Of a DNA stretch of 64,000 bases, positions 15,921-23,281 are shown piece after piece. Source of the DNA: Jiangella gansuensis DSM 44835 (GTDB taxonomy: Bacteria > Actinomycetota > Actinomycetes > Jiangellales > Jiangellaceae); assembly GCF_000515395.1 (NCBI RefSeq), contig NZ_KI911782.1, positions 4,582,697 to 4,646,696 on the forward strand, read 5' to 3'. The notes below the pieces were generated by a model. It saw only the letters and a list, made by a program, of their open reading frames with translations, made no database searches and had not been told where the DNA came from. Every line of letters starts with the position of its first letter. Within the stretch, counting starts at the first letter, position 1. The translations under genes and the position numbers were made by a program.

Positions 15921-15969
15921 GCGCCCTCCGATGGGCGCTGACTTCAGGCCTTCTGCGCGCCGTACGTGT

Positions 15970-15986
15970 GCGTCTTTGCGCATAGG
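15970..15986 (-). repeat. Boundary motif copy 8 (weak, inverted)
   Basis: On the minus strand CCTATGCGCAAAGACGC; the last nine bases equal copy 5. Only 12 of 17 positions match copy 4, so this copy alone would not be significant. It lies 14 bases beyond the recombinase stop codon. Confidence 0.4.
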
Positions 15987-15999
15987 ACGCGTTGTTGGG

Positions 16000-16911
16000 T
16001 CAGACGCCGGCGACGAAGGCGGTGAGGAAGTGGACGCCGTGGCGGTCGAGGTTGCCGCGGGCGCGGTCGTAGTGCTCGGTGGTGCGTGGGTCGGCGTGGC
16101 GGGCCAGGATCTGGGCGTCGCGCAGCGGGACGCCGGCGTCGAGGGCGTTGGTGATCGCGGCGTGTCGCAGCGAGTGCGGGCTGATGTGGCGCGGTATCCC
16201 GGCGGTCTTCGCGATGCGGGCGACCATCCGGTAGGCGTCGCGTCTGTCGATCGGTCTGCCGGTCATCGGGCGAAGAATCAGGCTTCCTTGGGTGCGTTCG
16301 CCGCGGCAGGCCTCCAGTACTCGCAACACCGGCACCGTGAGCGGCATGGTGGCGGGCTTGTTGCCCTTGCCGACCAGGTGCAGCACCCGGTGTCCGCGCA
16401 GGGTTTCGGCGTAGTCCTCGATGCGAACCGCCGCTGCTTCGGAGGCGCGTAGGGCGTTGATGCCCAGCAGGTAGGCGAGCGCGCCGTGGTGGACGCTGAT
16501 GGTGGGGGCGATCTGGAGGAACCGGATCAGCTCGAGCCGGTCCAGGCCTTGGGTGCGGGACTCGTCGCGGTGGATCTTCGGCAGCCGGGCGTAGACCGCG
16601 GGGTCGGCCACGATCAAGCCGTCGATGTGGGCGAACCGGAAGAACCCGCGTACTGCGTGCATGGAGGTGTTGACCGAGGAGGCCATCAGCCCTGAATTGC
16701 CGAGGTGTCGGATGTAGAGCTCGACATGAGCGCGCTCGATGCCTACCAGCGGGTCCAGACCGTTGGCTTCACACCACGCGAACCAGCGTCGCAGCTGGTA
16801 GGCGTAGAGGGTGTGGGTGTGCCCCGTGTAGCGGGCCAGGTAGGAGACGGCGGCCCGCTGGGCCGGTGTCATCGCGTCGGGCTGGAACGGGAGAAGCGTC
16901 ATAGCGGTCAT
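16000..16911 (-). CDS. Tyrosine recombinase (XerC/D-like phage-integrase family)
   Basis: 303 residues from the ATG at 16911; a GTG at 16959 would add 16. Residues 20-110 form the core-binding SAM-like domain (HTLYAYQLRRWFAWCEANGL). The catalytic domain has all expected residues: Arg155 in INALRASEAAAV, Lys182 or 185 in VGKGNKP, H246-x-x-R249 in HSLRHAA, His272 in RHADP and nucleophile Tyr281 in TTEHYDRA. It lacks the extra alpha-helix region expected of integron IntI. Two broken copies lie in the same island, and motif copies 8 and 9 flank it. Probably moves the adjacent cassettes. Confidence 0.92.
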   Translation of the reverse strand: MTAMTLLPFQPDAMTPAQRAAVSYLARYTGHTHTLYAYQLRRWFAWCEANGLDPLVGIERAHVELYIRHLGNSGLMASSVNTSMHAVRGFFRFAHIDGLIVADPAVYARLPKIHRDESRTQGLDRLELIRFLQIAPTISVHHGALAYLLGINALRASEAAAVRIEDYAETLRGHRVLHLVGKGNKPATMPLTVPVLRVLEACRGERTQGSLILRPMTGRPIDRRDAYRMVARIAKTAGIPRHISPHSLRHAAITNALDAGVPLRDAQILARHADPRTTEHYDRARGNLDRHGVHFLTAFVAGV

Positions 16912-17012
16912 GGCGGGCACCTGGCGAGTGAGACCGAGCCTCGCCACGGATCGCCGCACACGAGGCGAGGCACCTGCCCCGACGCTAAGCCGCCCCTGCA
17001 GCCAGGCCCGAG

Positions 17013-17029
17013 TCGCGGCGGAATTACGC
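17013..17029 (+). repeat. Boundary motif copy 9
   Basis: TCGCGGCGGAATTACGC, 14 of 17 equal to copy 2, in the leader of the recombinase gene, 100 bases upstream of its ATG. It also marks the downstream edge of the TPR gene. Confidence 0.5.
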
Positions 17030-17121
17030 GCCTCTGGTGCTGGCGTTCTCGCAGGGCTAGAGCCGGTTCTTCTTCGCGATTATCGGCGACGTCTCGACCG
17101 CGTGGAGCTGGTCATCATGTG

Positions 17122-18900
17122 TCATGCCATGACGGTTGGTGGCCAGGGCCACCCTTCGCGCTCGCATCCTCTCTGGATCATCACGAAGCCCGGCTGGTCC
17201 TCCCAGTCCGCAGGAAGACCGGTATCCGGAAGCGACGTCGCGGCAAGGAACGTTTCGTCGGTCACGTCGACGATTCCCAGGGTCCGCAGGCCGGCAGCTT
17301 GGTGCAGGGCCATGAGCCCACGCATGTCGCCCTCGCCCAACGAGTCCGCACGCTCCGCAGCGCGACGATACCAGCGCATGCCGGTGTCGAGGTCACCCGC
17401 GGCGAGGTAGGCCAGTCCGCGAGTGGCGATCGGCACGTAATCGTCGTCGCCATGAAGGTGCTGATCCAGCACGGTTAGAGCTGCATGCGGCATCCCTCCG
17501 AGCGCCATCACGTAGGCGGCGTTGTTCACAAGGATGTCGTTGAGCGGAACGCGCGCGACCCAGCGGTTGGCCTTTTTCGCAGCCGACTCCCACGTGCCGA
17601 GGTGCCATCCCTCTAGGAGCAGCGCCTGAGCGCACGCTTCGGCGTTCATCGAGTTTTCTTCGACGGCCTGCCGTGCAAGGTCCAGAGCAAGGCCGAAGTC
17701 GCAGCTAATGAACGCGAGCTTCTCTTCGACCTGTAGACGGGTTGAGGTAGTCAAGGCGCCGGCCGCGGCGATCGCGTTCCGCAGCGCACCGGCGTGGTGA
17801 CGACGGTAACTGTAGGCGGCGAACTGTCGCAGCGCGGCGACGTTGTGAGGACTCTCGGTCACGCAACGGCGCGCGATGCGCCACAAGTCAGCTCGTTCCT
17901 TGCCGGCCTCCGAGGCCTCGAACACACGCAGGTTGGCATCCACCTCGGCGACCAGGCGCTTGTCTCCCTCAGCGACGGCAGCCGTCCGTGCGCGCCTCAT
18001 CAACGTGAGGGCTGTCTTCCTCTCGCCCTTGGCCAGTGCCGCTTGGCACTCGATGAGCAGGAGACGGGCGCACTCGACGACGCCGGCCTTGCGGAGCCGC
18101 TTGGCCTCAGCGCTGGCGAGGTCCGGCTGGTTGTTCTCGATGAGTAGCTCCATGTAGGCAATGGAGATGTCCTGCCGGCTCGGCTCAAGACGCGTTGCTC
18201 GGAGCGCGGACGCGACCGCCTTCTTGCGCGAGCCGAGCTTCCAGTACGCGGTGGCCAGGTTAATTGACGTCTCCGCATCCGTCGGGTTCCGCCGCAGCGA
18301 CTGGCGCAGGAAGTGCACCGCCCTTTGCGTCTGGCCCTGCACCGCGTAGATGTAGCCACGCAACGCGTCGGCGAGCGCATCTTCGGTGCTGATGAGCACC
18401 TGGAGTGCGTCCACCAAACGATCAGCTTCGATGAGCAGCGAGGCGTAGGTCAGCTCAAGCGACGGAGACGGGCCGACGCGCTCCATGAGTCGCAGAGCAT
18501 CGTCCTGCCGATCGAGCTGGGACAGAAGGGTGGCGCCCGACCCGAACACCAACGCCAGCTCGTTGACATCGCACTGGCCGGACTCAACCAGACCGACAGC
18601 ATCAGTCATCGCTGAGATGGCACTCTCGGCGGCCTCTGGGCTGTCACCGGCGACGTACTGAGCCTGTGCGAGCCTGATCAGGTTCGTCGGGGACGGCACC
18701 GCGGCAGCGCGGGCCTGGGCGACCGACACCACCTGCTTGGCGCTCTCAAGCCAGACCTCGAACTGGTCTTCCTCGGGCGCGCTCGGTCGCCAGCCGCCGA
18801 CCGACGGCGGTGGAGTGGAGTCCACGCTCGGTTTCATCAGCGACTTCTCAGTGATAAACGCGTCGCGGACCTGGCTGTCTTCAAGGGTCAGCATCGGCAT
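17122..18900 (-). CDS. TPR-repeat protein, 592 aa
   Basis: Tetratricopeptide repeats run from about residue 75 to 540; clear ones are ALRGYIYAVQGQTQRAVHFL, SINLATAYWKLGSRKKAVAS and IATRGLAYLAAGDLDTGMRW. No enzymatic domain, signal or membrane helix. The final 40 residues (PADWEDQPGFVMIQRGCERE) are non-repeat and may be a tail contacted by a partner. Starts at ATG 18900, 27 bases after the kinase stop, so it is the last gene of an Xre-kinase-TPR operon. Likely scaffold or substrate of the kinase; this is inference from position. Confidence 0.82.
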   Translation of the reverse strand: MPMLTLEDSQVRDAFITEKSLMKPSVDSTPPPSVGGWRPSAPEEDQFEVWLESAKQVVSVAQARAAAVPSPTNLIRLAQAQYVAGDSPEAAESAISAMTDAVGLVESGQCDVNELALVFGSGATLLSQLDRQDDALRLMERVGPSPSLELTYASLLIEADRLVDALQVLISTEDALADALRGYIYAVQGQTQRAVHFLRQSLRRNPTDAETSINLATAYWKLGSRKKAVASALRATRLEPSRQDISIAYMELLIENNQPDLASAEAKRLRKAGVVECARLLLIECQAALAKGERKTALTLMRRARTAAVAEGDKRLVAEVDANLRVFEASEAGKERADLWRIARRCVTESPHNVAALRQFAAYSYRRHHAGALRNAIAAAGALTTSTRLQVEEKLAFISCDFGLALDLARQAVEENSMNAEACAQALLLEGWHLGTWESAAKKANRWVARVPLNDILVNNAAYVMALGGMPHAALTVLDQHLHGDDDYVPIATRGLAYLAAGDLDTGMRWYRRAAERADSLGEGDMRGLMALHQAAGLRTLGIVDVTDETFLAATSLPDTGLPADWEDQPGFVMIQRGCEREGWPWPPTVMA

Positions 18901-18927
18901 TGTGAACTCGACTTTCTTAGTCGCCGG

Positions 18928-19992
18928 TCAGGCAGCGCTTGACTTCTTGTGGGGACGCGCCGCGTTGTGCTTGAGGCGCTTCTGCAGAATGTCTGCTTTC
19001 CGGAGGAGCCAGTTCAGACCCTCACCGCGTATCGGGCGGCGGCTGCCGACCTTCATCCCACGTGCACTGGGATCAGGATCGCACAACTGCCTGATCAGGT
19101 TAGTCGTCTCGTGGCGAATGGCCGGAGGGCAAGCGTGGTGGAACTGCGCGAGTGGTATCTCGTATCGCGGGCGCAGCGCACCAAGGTCGCGTCGGATGCC
19201 GGCCTGACGGTCTGCCAGCGCTATCTGGACCACGTCATGAGGAGTCGGCAACGCTGCCGCGGTGATGCCTTGGCCGGTGCCGAGCTCGAACAACAGAGAT
19301 CCGAGAGCGTACAGGTCTGCAGCGCGGTGAGCATCCTCGTCGTCGGGCGTGCCTCGGAGCCACAGCAGCTCGGGCGGTGCGAAGCGGAGGTCTCCGCGGC
19401 CTGCGATGTAGTCCTGAGCTGGCAAGTGCGCCAGCTTGTCGAGGTCGCGGGCGCGGCCGAGGTCGGAGACCTTGCATGGCACGTCCTTGTTCTTCAAGAA
19501 GAGCAGGCAGTTGCTCGACTTCAGGTCACGATGCACGACACGTTTCAGGTGCATCTCGTGGATGCCGAGAATGCAGGCTCTCCAGTGCGTCAGACGCTCG
19601 GCCCAGTCCCAGTCCTGGCGGACGACGTCGCTCTCGACCAGTTCTTCGAGCATTCCGTCGCCGTACTCAAGAACGTGGGTGTGCAGAGACATCGGAACCG
19701 GAACGCCGACCGGGCTCTGCAGCTGAATCGTGTCAACTCTGGTCTCGACGATGTCGACGATCGCCCGAGCCTTTCTGAGCTTGTGGAGCAGAACGCCCTC
19801 GTTCTTGAAGTCGACCTGGTCCTCGACCTGGGCACTGGGTTCCAAGACCTTCAGGGCGACTTGGCCCTTAGGCGAAGTTCCTTGACCCTCAAGAACGACG
19901 CAGAAGTTGCCCTCGCCGATGGGGTCGCCGACCGTGTACTGACCCAGGTTTGTTCCCTTGAGGACCGGGCCCCAAATTGCCGCCTTACTCAT
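18928..19992 (-). CDS. Serine/threonine protein kinase
   Basis: 354 residues. Glycine loop GEGNFCVV (26-33), VALK with K48, catalytic loop HRDLKSSN, metal motif DLG instead of DFG, and RFAPPELL with DLYALGSLLFEL for the C-lobe. There is no transmembrane helix or PASTA region, so it is a soluble kinase rather than a PknB-type receptor. A C-terminal 60 residues rich in Arg and Lys follow. ATG overlaps the Xre gene stop by 8 bases (ATGAGTAA). Probably phosphorylates a component of the same module on infection or stress. Confidence 0.9.
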   Translation of the reverse strand: MSKAAIWGPVLKGTNLGQYTVGDPIGEGNFCVVLEGQGTSPKGQVALKVLEPSAQVEDQVDFKNEGVLLHKLRKARAIVDIVETRVDTIQLQSPVGVPVPMSLHTHVLEYGDGMLEELVESDVVRQDWDWAERLTHWRACILGIHEMHLKRVVHRDLKSSNCLLFLKNKDVPCKVSDLGRARDLDKLAHLPAQDYIAGRGDLRFAPPELLWLRGTPDDEDAHRAADLYALGSLLFELGTGQGITAAALPTPHDVVQIALADRQAGIRRDLGALRPRYEIPLAQFHHACPPAIRHETTNLIRQLCDPDPSARGMKVGSRRPIRGEGLNWLLRKADILQKRLKHNAARPHKKSSAA

Positions 19993-20377
19993 CGGGCTCC
20001 CCGTGCCGCTGGTCTACGCCGCCCTGGCCGTCAACAGGCTTCTCTTGGTACTTCGCACGCAGTCGCTCCAGCTCGTCGGGATGTTCAGCAAGGATCAGCA
20101 GAACATCCTCGGGCACCCGGCCCTCCGCAAGTGCGACGACATCCGCGGACACGCCGTAATAGTCAGCGATGCGCTCCGGAAGCCCTTCGCCGAGGCCGCG
20201 TTGCCCCCGTTCAATGCGTGAGAGCTGCGACGCAGCGACGCCAAGGTCCTCGGCGACGACCCGCAGCGAACGTCCCTGGCTCTCACGAAGACTGCGCAGC
20301 AGCGAAGCGGCCGACCCCGTCGAACCAGTCGACTTGGAGCCGGGCCGGCGCGGAGAACCCGGGGAAGACGAACTCAT
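19985..20377 (-). CDS. Xre-family transcriptional regulator
   Basis: 130 residues from the ATG at 20377. Residues 25-85 are the helix-turn-helix (SLRVVAEDLGVAASQLSRIE), followed by a helix (DVLLILAEHPDELERLRAKY) and a disordered tail. First gene of the Xre-kinase-TPR operon and divergent from the AbiEii-like gene; the large perfect palindrome between them is the obvious binding site. It may act as antitoxin-like repressor of both units. Confidence 0.85.
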   Translation of the reverse strand: MSSSSPGSPRRPGSKSTGSTGSAASLLRSLRESQGRSLRVVAEDLGVAASQLSRIERGQRGLGEGLPERIADYYGVSADVVALAEGRVPEDVLLILAEHPDELERLRAKYQEKPVDGQGGVDQRHGEPDE

Positions 20378-20390
20378 TCCACAAGAATAC

Positions 20391-20418
20391 GCACTGTTGC
20401 CAAAAGTGGCAACAGTGC
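20391..20418. promoter_or_regulatory. Operator palindrome in the divergent promoter
   Basis: GCACTGTTGCC and GGCAACAGTGC are perfect 11-bp inverted arms with a 6-base spacer AAAAGT. It lies 14 bases upstream of the Xre start and 41 bases upstream of the AbiEii-like ATG, so one bound dimer could control both directions. Confidence 0.8.
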
Positions 20419-20458
20419 GCAAGGCTTGGTCCTCGAGGACCGGAGGAGAAGATACAGG

Positions 20459-21832
20459 ATGCCTATCAGCCGCGACGAGCTGCTGGTCCAAGCAGCCGCC
20501 TTCGACCTGAGCGAGGCCAACGTCCAACGAGACTACGTCTTCGGCTGGATCATTAGTGGCCTGTTCACCGAGTCGACGCTGAATCAGACGGCGGTCCTCA
20601 AGGGTGGCAACGCGCTGCGCAAGGGCTACCTGCCGATGACCAGGTTCTCCGACGACCTCGACTTCTCCACCCCACACGAACTGGACCCGGACGCCGTCCT
20701 CGAGCAGCTGAACCTCGTGTGCGAGTTCGCCCGGGCCGGCGCCGGCGTCGACTTCGACATCGACCGCAACCGCCTCTCGGGCGAGCAACAGGTCGACAGC
20801 CAGCGGCACGTATACAAGTACCAGCTGTACTTCAAGGACCTTATCGGGGACCGAGACCACATCACCCTCTCGCTGCGCGTCGACATGACCGAGTACGACC
20901 GGCTGCACCTGCCGGTCCAGGAACGCCAGCTAATCCACCCATATTCCGACGCTGACGAGTGCGCCACCACGCTGCGCTGCGTCGCCATCGAGGAGGCCTT
21001 GGCCGACAAGATGAAGTGCCTGCTACAGCGCCGGTACTGCTTCGACCTGTTCGACCTGGTCTACGGCGCGTTCATCACCGACGCCGTGGACGTCGACCGG
21101 AGCGCGATTCTCGACGTGTTCCTCCGCAAGACACTGTTCAGCCGGAGCCCTGCCGCTGCCCGTTCCTTGCTCCTCGACCTGCCGCTCGACCTGTTTCGAG
21201 GATTCTGGGGCAAGGTGCTCGTTCCGGCGGCGGCTCGGATATCGTTCGACGATGCCGTCGCCAGGCTCCAGGAGGGCATCTCTGAGCTGTTCATGCCCTA
21301 CGACGACTACCGAGGCGGCCAGCTCGCCTTCTACCCCTCACAGCTGCGCAACCTGATCCTTCAGGCTGGCGCCGGCCGGAAGCTGATGGCGCTGACCTAC
21401 CAAGGCATCCAGCGCATCGTCGAGCCGTACTCGTTAGTGTTCAAGACCCGGATCTCTGACGGGGTGGGGCAGGAGTACCTGTTCGTCTACGACCTAACCG
21501 GAGGCCGCTCATCAGGGCCCGGACTGAGGTCTCTGCTGCACTACAACATCAATGCACTGGAGATCCTCGAGGACACCTTCGACCCGCGGTACGAGGTCAC
21601 TCTAGCCAAGTCCGGCGACGCCGACCGTACCGGCGTATTCACCGGCAGTCGGCGAAGCGGGTTCTCCGGGTACTCGGCGTACGGCCACAGGCCTACCAAG
21701 CCGAAGCCGTATGCCGTGTACTGCCCCAGGTGTGGGCGCACCTTCCGCAGGAGCACCAGCTCGCTCCGCCTGAACGCGCACAACGACTCCTACAGCAACC
21801 GGTGCAGCGGCCGATCCGGGCGCCGGGCTTAG
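20459..21832 (+). CDS. AbiEii-type nucleotidyltransferase with WYL-like and zinc-finger parts
   Basis: 457 residues from ATG 20459 (GGAGGA upstream). Residues 40-220 are an AbiEii-like nucleotidyltransferase: VLKGGNAL with GG at 49-50 and SDDLDF at 64-69. The segment from about 310 to 400 (LMALTYQGIQRIVEPYSLVF, QEYLFVYDLTGG, FDPRYEV) resembles a WYL ligand-sensing domain. The end has C422-x2-C425, H441 and C449, a possible zinc site. AbiEii toxins modify nucleotides or tRNA; the WYL-like part may sense a nucleic-acid signal. No AbiEi antitoxin gene is adjacent; the divergent Xre operon takes that place. Confidence 0.82.
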   Translation: MPISRDELLVQAAAFDLSEANVQRDYVFGWIISGLFTESTLNQTAVLKGGNALRKGYLPMTRFSDDLDFSTPHELDPDAVLEQLNLVCEFARAGAGVDFDIDRNRLSGEQQVDSQRHVYKYQLYFKDLIGDRDHITLSLRVDMTEYDRLHLPVQERQLIHPYSDADECATTLRCVAIEEALADKMKCLLQRRYCFDLFDLVYGAFITDAVDVDRSAILDVFLRKTLFSRSPAAARSLLLDLPLDLFRGFWGKVLVPAAARISFDDAVARLQEGISELFMPYDDYRGGQLAFYPSQLRNLILQAGAGRKLMALTYQGIQRIVEPYSLVFKTRISDGVGQEYLFVYDLTGGRSSGPGLRSLLHYNINALEILEDTFDPRYEVTLAKSGDADRTGVFTGSRRSGFSGYSAYGHRPTKPKPYAVYCPRCGRTFRRSTSSLRLNAHNDSYSNRCSGRSGRRA

Positions 21833-22322
21833 TCGCAGCTCGGGCGAGCCTCGGTACGCCGCATCACCCGGCTGCAAGGACGACGAGGCGGACGGCCACG
21901 GCACGAGGTCTCCGCGTGCCTCGACCTTGTGCTGGCGGGGTTACCGACTGCGCTGAAGGGTGCGAGTCATTCTGGGCGGAGTGACGCACTGTCACTGAGG
22001 TCCCGGTTGCATGGCCCAAGCCTTGGGGCGCGTCCTCGTGTGCGTCTGGGCTACGGCACAGTGCGGCAGTCGAAGGCGTCAGATCCAGTGCACAACGCGG
22101 GCGCGGCGTCGTACGAGGAAACAGAGACCATGGCTGGGTACAGGGACGGCTGTGGCGGGGTCGCCGTTCTAGCGGGCAGCTCAGGTGGTCCTCTGGCGCT
22201 GCCGCTCGCCGTCGACGACGACGGGTGCCCGTCGGCGAGGCCGAACAGCACTGCGGGCCAACGGCGTCACCGCCCACCCGATGCTGTCGCCCGACGGGTC
22301 GCTCTGGGGCTGAACGGTCGGT
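21833..22322. other. 490-base gap holding boundary motif 10
   Basis: No gene with start signals is visible. It lies between the AbiEii-like stop and the converging HepT stop and carries motif copy 10 near its first third. Confidence 0.5.
21971..21987 (+). repeat. Boundary motif copy 10 (weak)
   Basis: TCTGGGCGGAGTGACGC, 13 of 17 equal to copies 2 and 6 combined. AGTGAC-GCACT-GTCACT overlaps its end as a perfect 6-bp inverted repeat. Confidence 0.4.
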
Positions 22323-22721
22323 TCAGATCGTGTTGCGATCGCCGGTCGACGGGTCGGAGTTGAGCATTGACCGTGCGATACCGATTTCGTCGGTCAGTGC
22401 CCGAAGCAATTCCGGCGCATGGGCCGCCACAACCGCCCAGACGATGTCGTCGTCGACAGTCCAGTAGTTGTGGGCGATGCGGTTGCGCATACCCCTGATG
22501 AGCTTCCACGGGACGGCCGGATGAGCATCCAGCCAGTGCTGGCCAAGGCGTTCGAGATCGGCAGCCAGACGGATGACGTTGTATTGGCAGGCGCGCGCCA
22601 CCGCGATATCCGTGCTGTAGGCGCTTCGGCCGCGCTTGGCCAGCTGGGTCATCTCGGTCAGGGTTGCATCCACGTACAACAGTCGTTCAGCAGTGCGTTC
22701 GTCCATCTCAGGCCGCGACAA
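22323..22721 (-). CDS. hepT: HepT-like HEPN ribonuclease toxin (DUF86)
   Basis: 132 residues, all-helical. ERLLYVDATLTEMTQLAKRG at the start and RGMRNRIAHNYW near residue 80, which contains the catalytic R-x4-H-x-Y of HepT toxins; the Tyr is where the partner attaches AMP. Start ATG at 22721 overlaps the 3' end of the antitoxin gene by 14 bases. With the next gene it forms a complete HepT/MntA (type VII) pair, in contrast to the broken pair at 1.0-1.6 kb. Confidence 0.88.
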   Translation of the reverse strand: MSRPEMDERTAERLLYVDATLTEMTQLAKRGRSAYSTDIAVARACQYNVIRLAADLERLGQHWLDAHPAVPWKLIRGMRNRIAHNYWTVDDDIVWAVVAAHAPELLRALTDEIGIARSMLNSDPSTGDRNTI

Positions 22722-23259
22722 CCAGTGGCTTGCGGTGCCGGTTGACGCCTCGCCGGAGAAGGTCGTTCGACGTCAACTCTGTTGTGGTGACGATCTCGAC
22801 CGGGCATCCGAGCACGGCGGACAGCTCCTCGTCCAGGCCGATGATGTCGACCACCGATGCGTCCGGCGTGAGCTCGACCAACAGGTCGAGGTCCGAGTCC
22901 GGACGATCGTCGCCTCGTGCGACCGATCCGAACACCCACACTCCGGCGATGGGGAAGCGTGCCAGCACGTCTCCGACGGCGCGACGATGGCGCTCGAGCA
23001 ACGTGGACGGCCGGATGGTGTTCACCAGGCGGCTCTCGAGGCTGAAGCCGGCGGCGTCCAGCAAGCACTCGAGCATCGCGACCGACGGCTGGCGCCGGCC
23101 CGACTCGATCGCTGCCACCGTCGACTGAGGAACGCCCGCCGCGCGTGCGAGCTCCCGCTGCGTCACGCCACGGCGTCGACGTGCACCGGCTACCAACGCC
23201 GCGGCCGTGCCGCGCTCGCTGGCGTCCATGGCATCCTCAGCCTGCGCCATACGGGCCAT
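22708..23259 (-). CDS. mntA: Xre-fused MntA-like nucleotidyltransferase antitoxin
   Basis: About 183 residues from ATG 23259 (or 23250). Residues 20-75 are an Xre helix-turn-helix (GVTQRELARAAGVPQSTVAA); residues 85-180 are the minimal nucleotidyltransferase with FGSVARGDDRPDSDLDLLVE. MntA proteins AMPylate and silence the HepT toxin; the HTH adds promoter control. It precedes and overlaps hepT. The gene starts only 23 bases from the stop of the LacI gene on the same strand, so it could in part be read from the metabolic operon upstream. Confidence 0.87.
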   Translation of the reverse strand: MARMAQAEDAMDASERGTAAALVAGARRRRGVTQRELARAAGVPQSTVAAIESGRRQPSVAMLECLLDAAGFSLESRLVNTIRPSTLLERHRRAVGDVLARFPIAGVWVFGSVARGDDRPDSDLDLLVELTPDASVVDIIGLDEELSAVLGCPVEIVTTTELTSNDLLRRGVNRHRKPLVVAA

Positions 23260-23281
23260 GATAGCGAATCCGCCGTCAAGC

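Larger units (their letters stand above)
14531..15940. terminator. Hairpin downstream of Pycsar, split by the insertion sequence
   Basis: Removing the element and one target duplicate restores CAGCGCCC-TCCGAT-GGGCGCTG, a perfect 8-bp stem with 6-base loop. The left arm is at 14531-14538 and the intact right-hand copy at 15921-15940 lacks only its first two bases. Likely terminator of the Pycsar operon and of the converging recombinase gene. Confidence 0.55.

Noticed and set aside
23140-23185. Another GTGACGC match on the minus strand
   Set aside because: It encodes the HTH of the MntA-like protein (RRRGVTQ) and lacks the GCGGCGG half.
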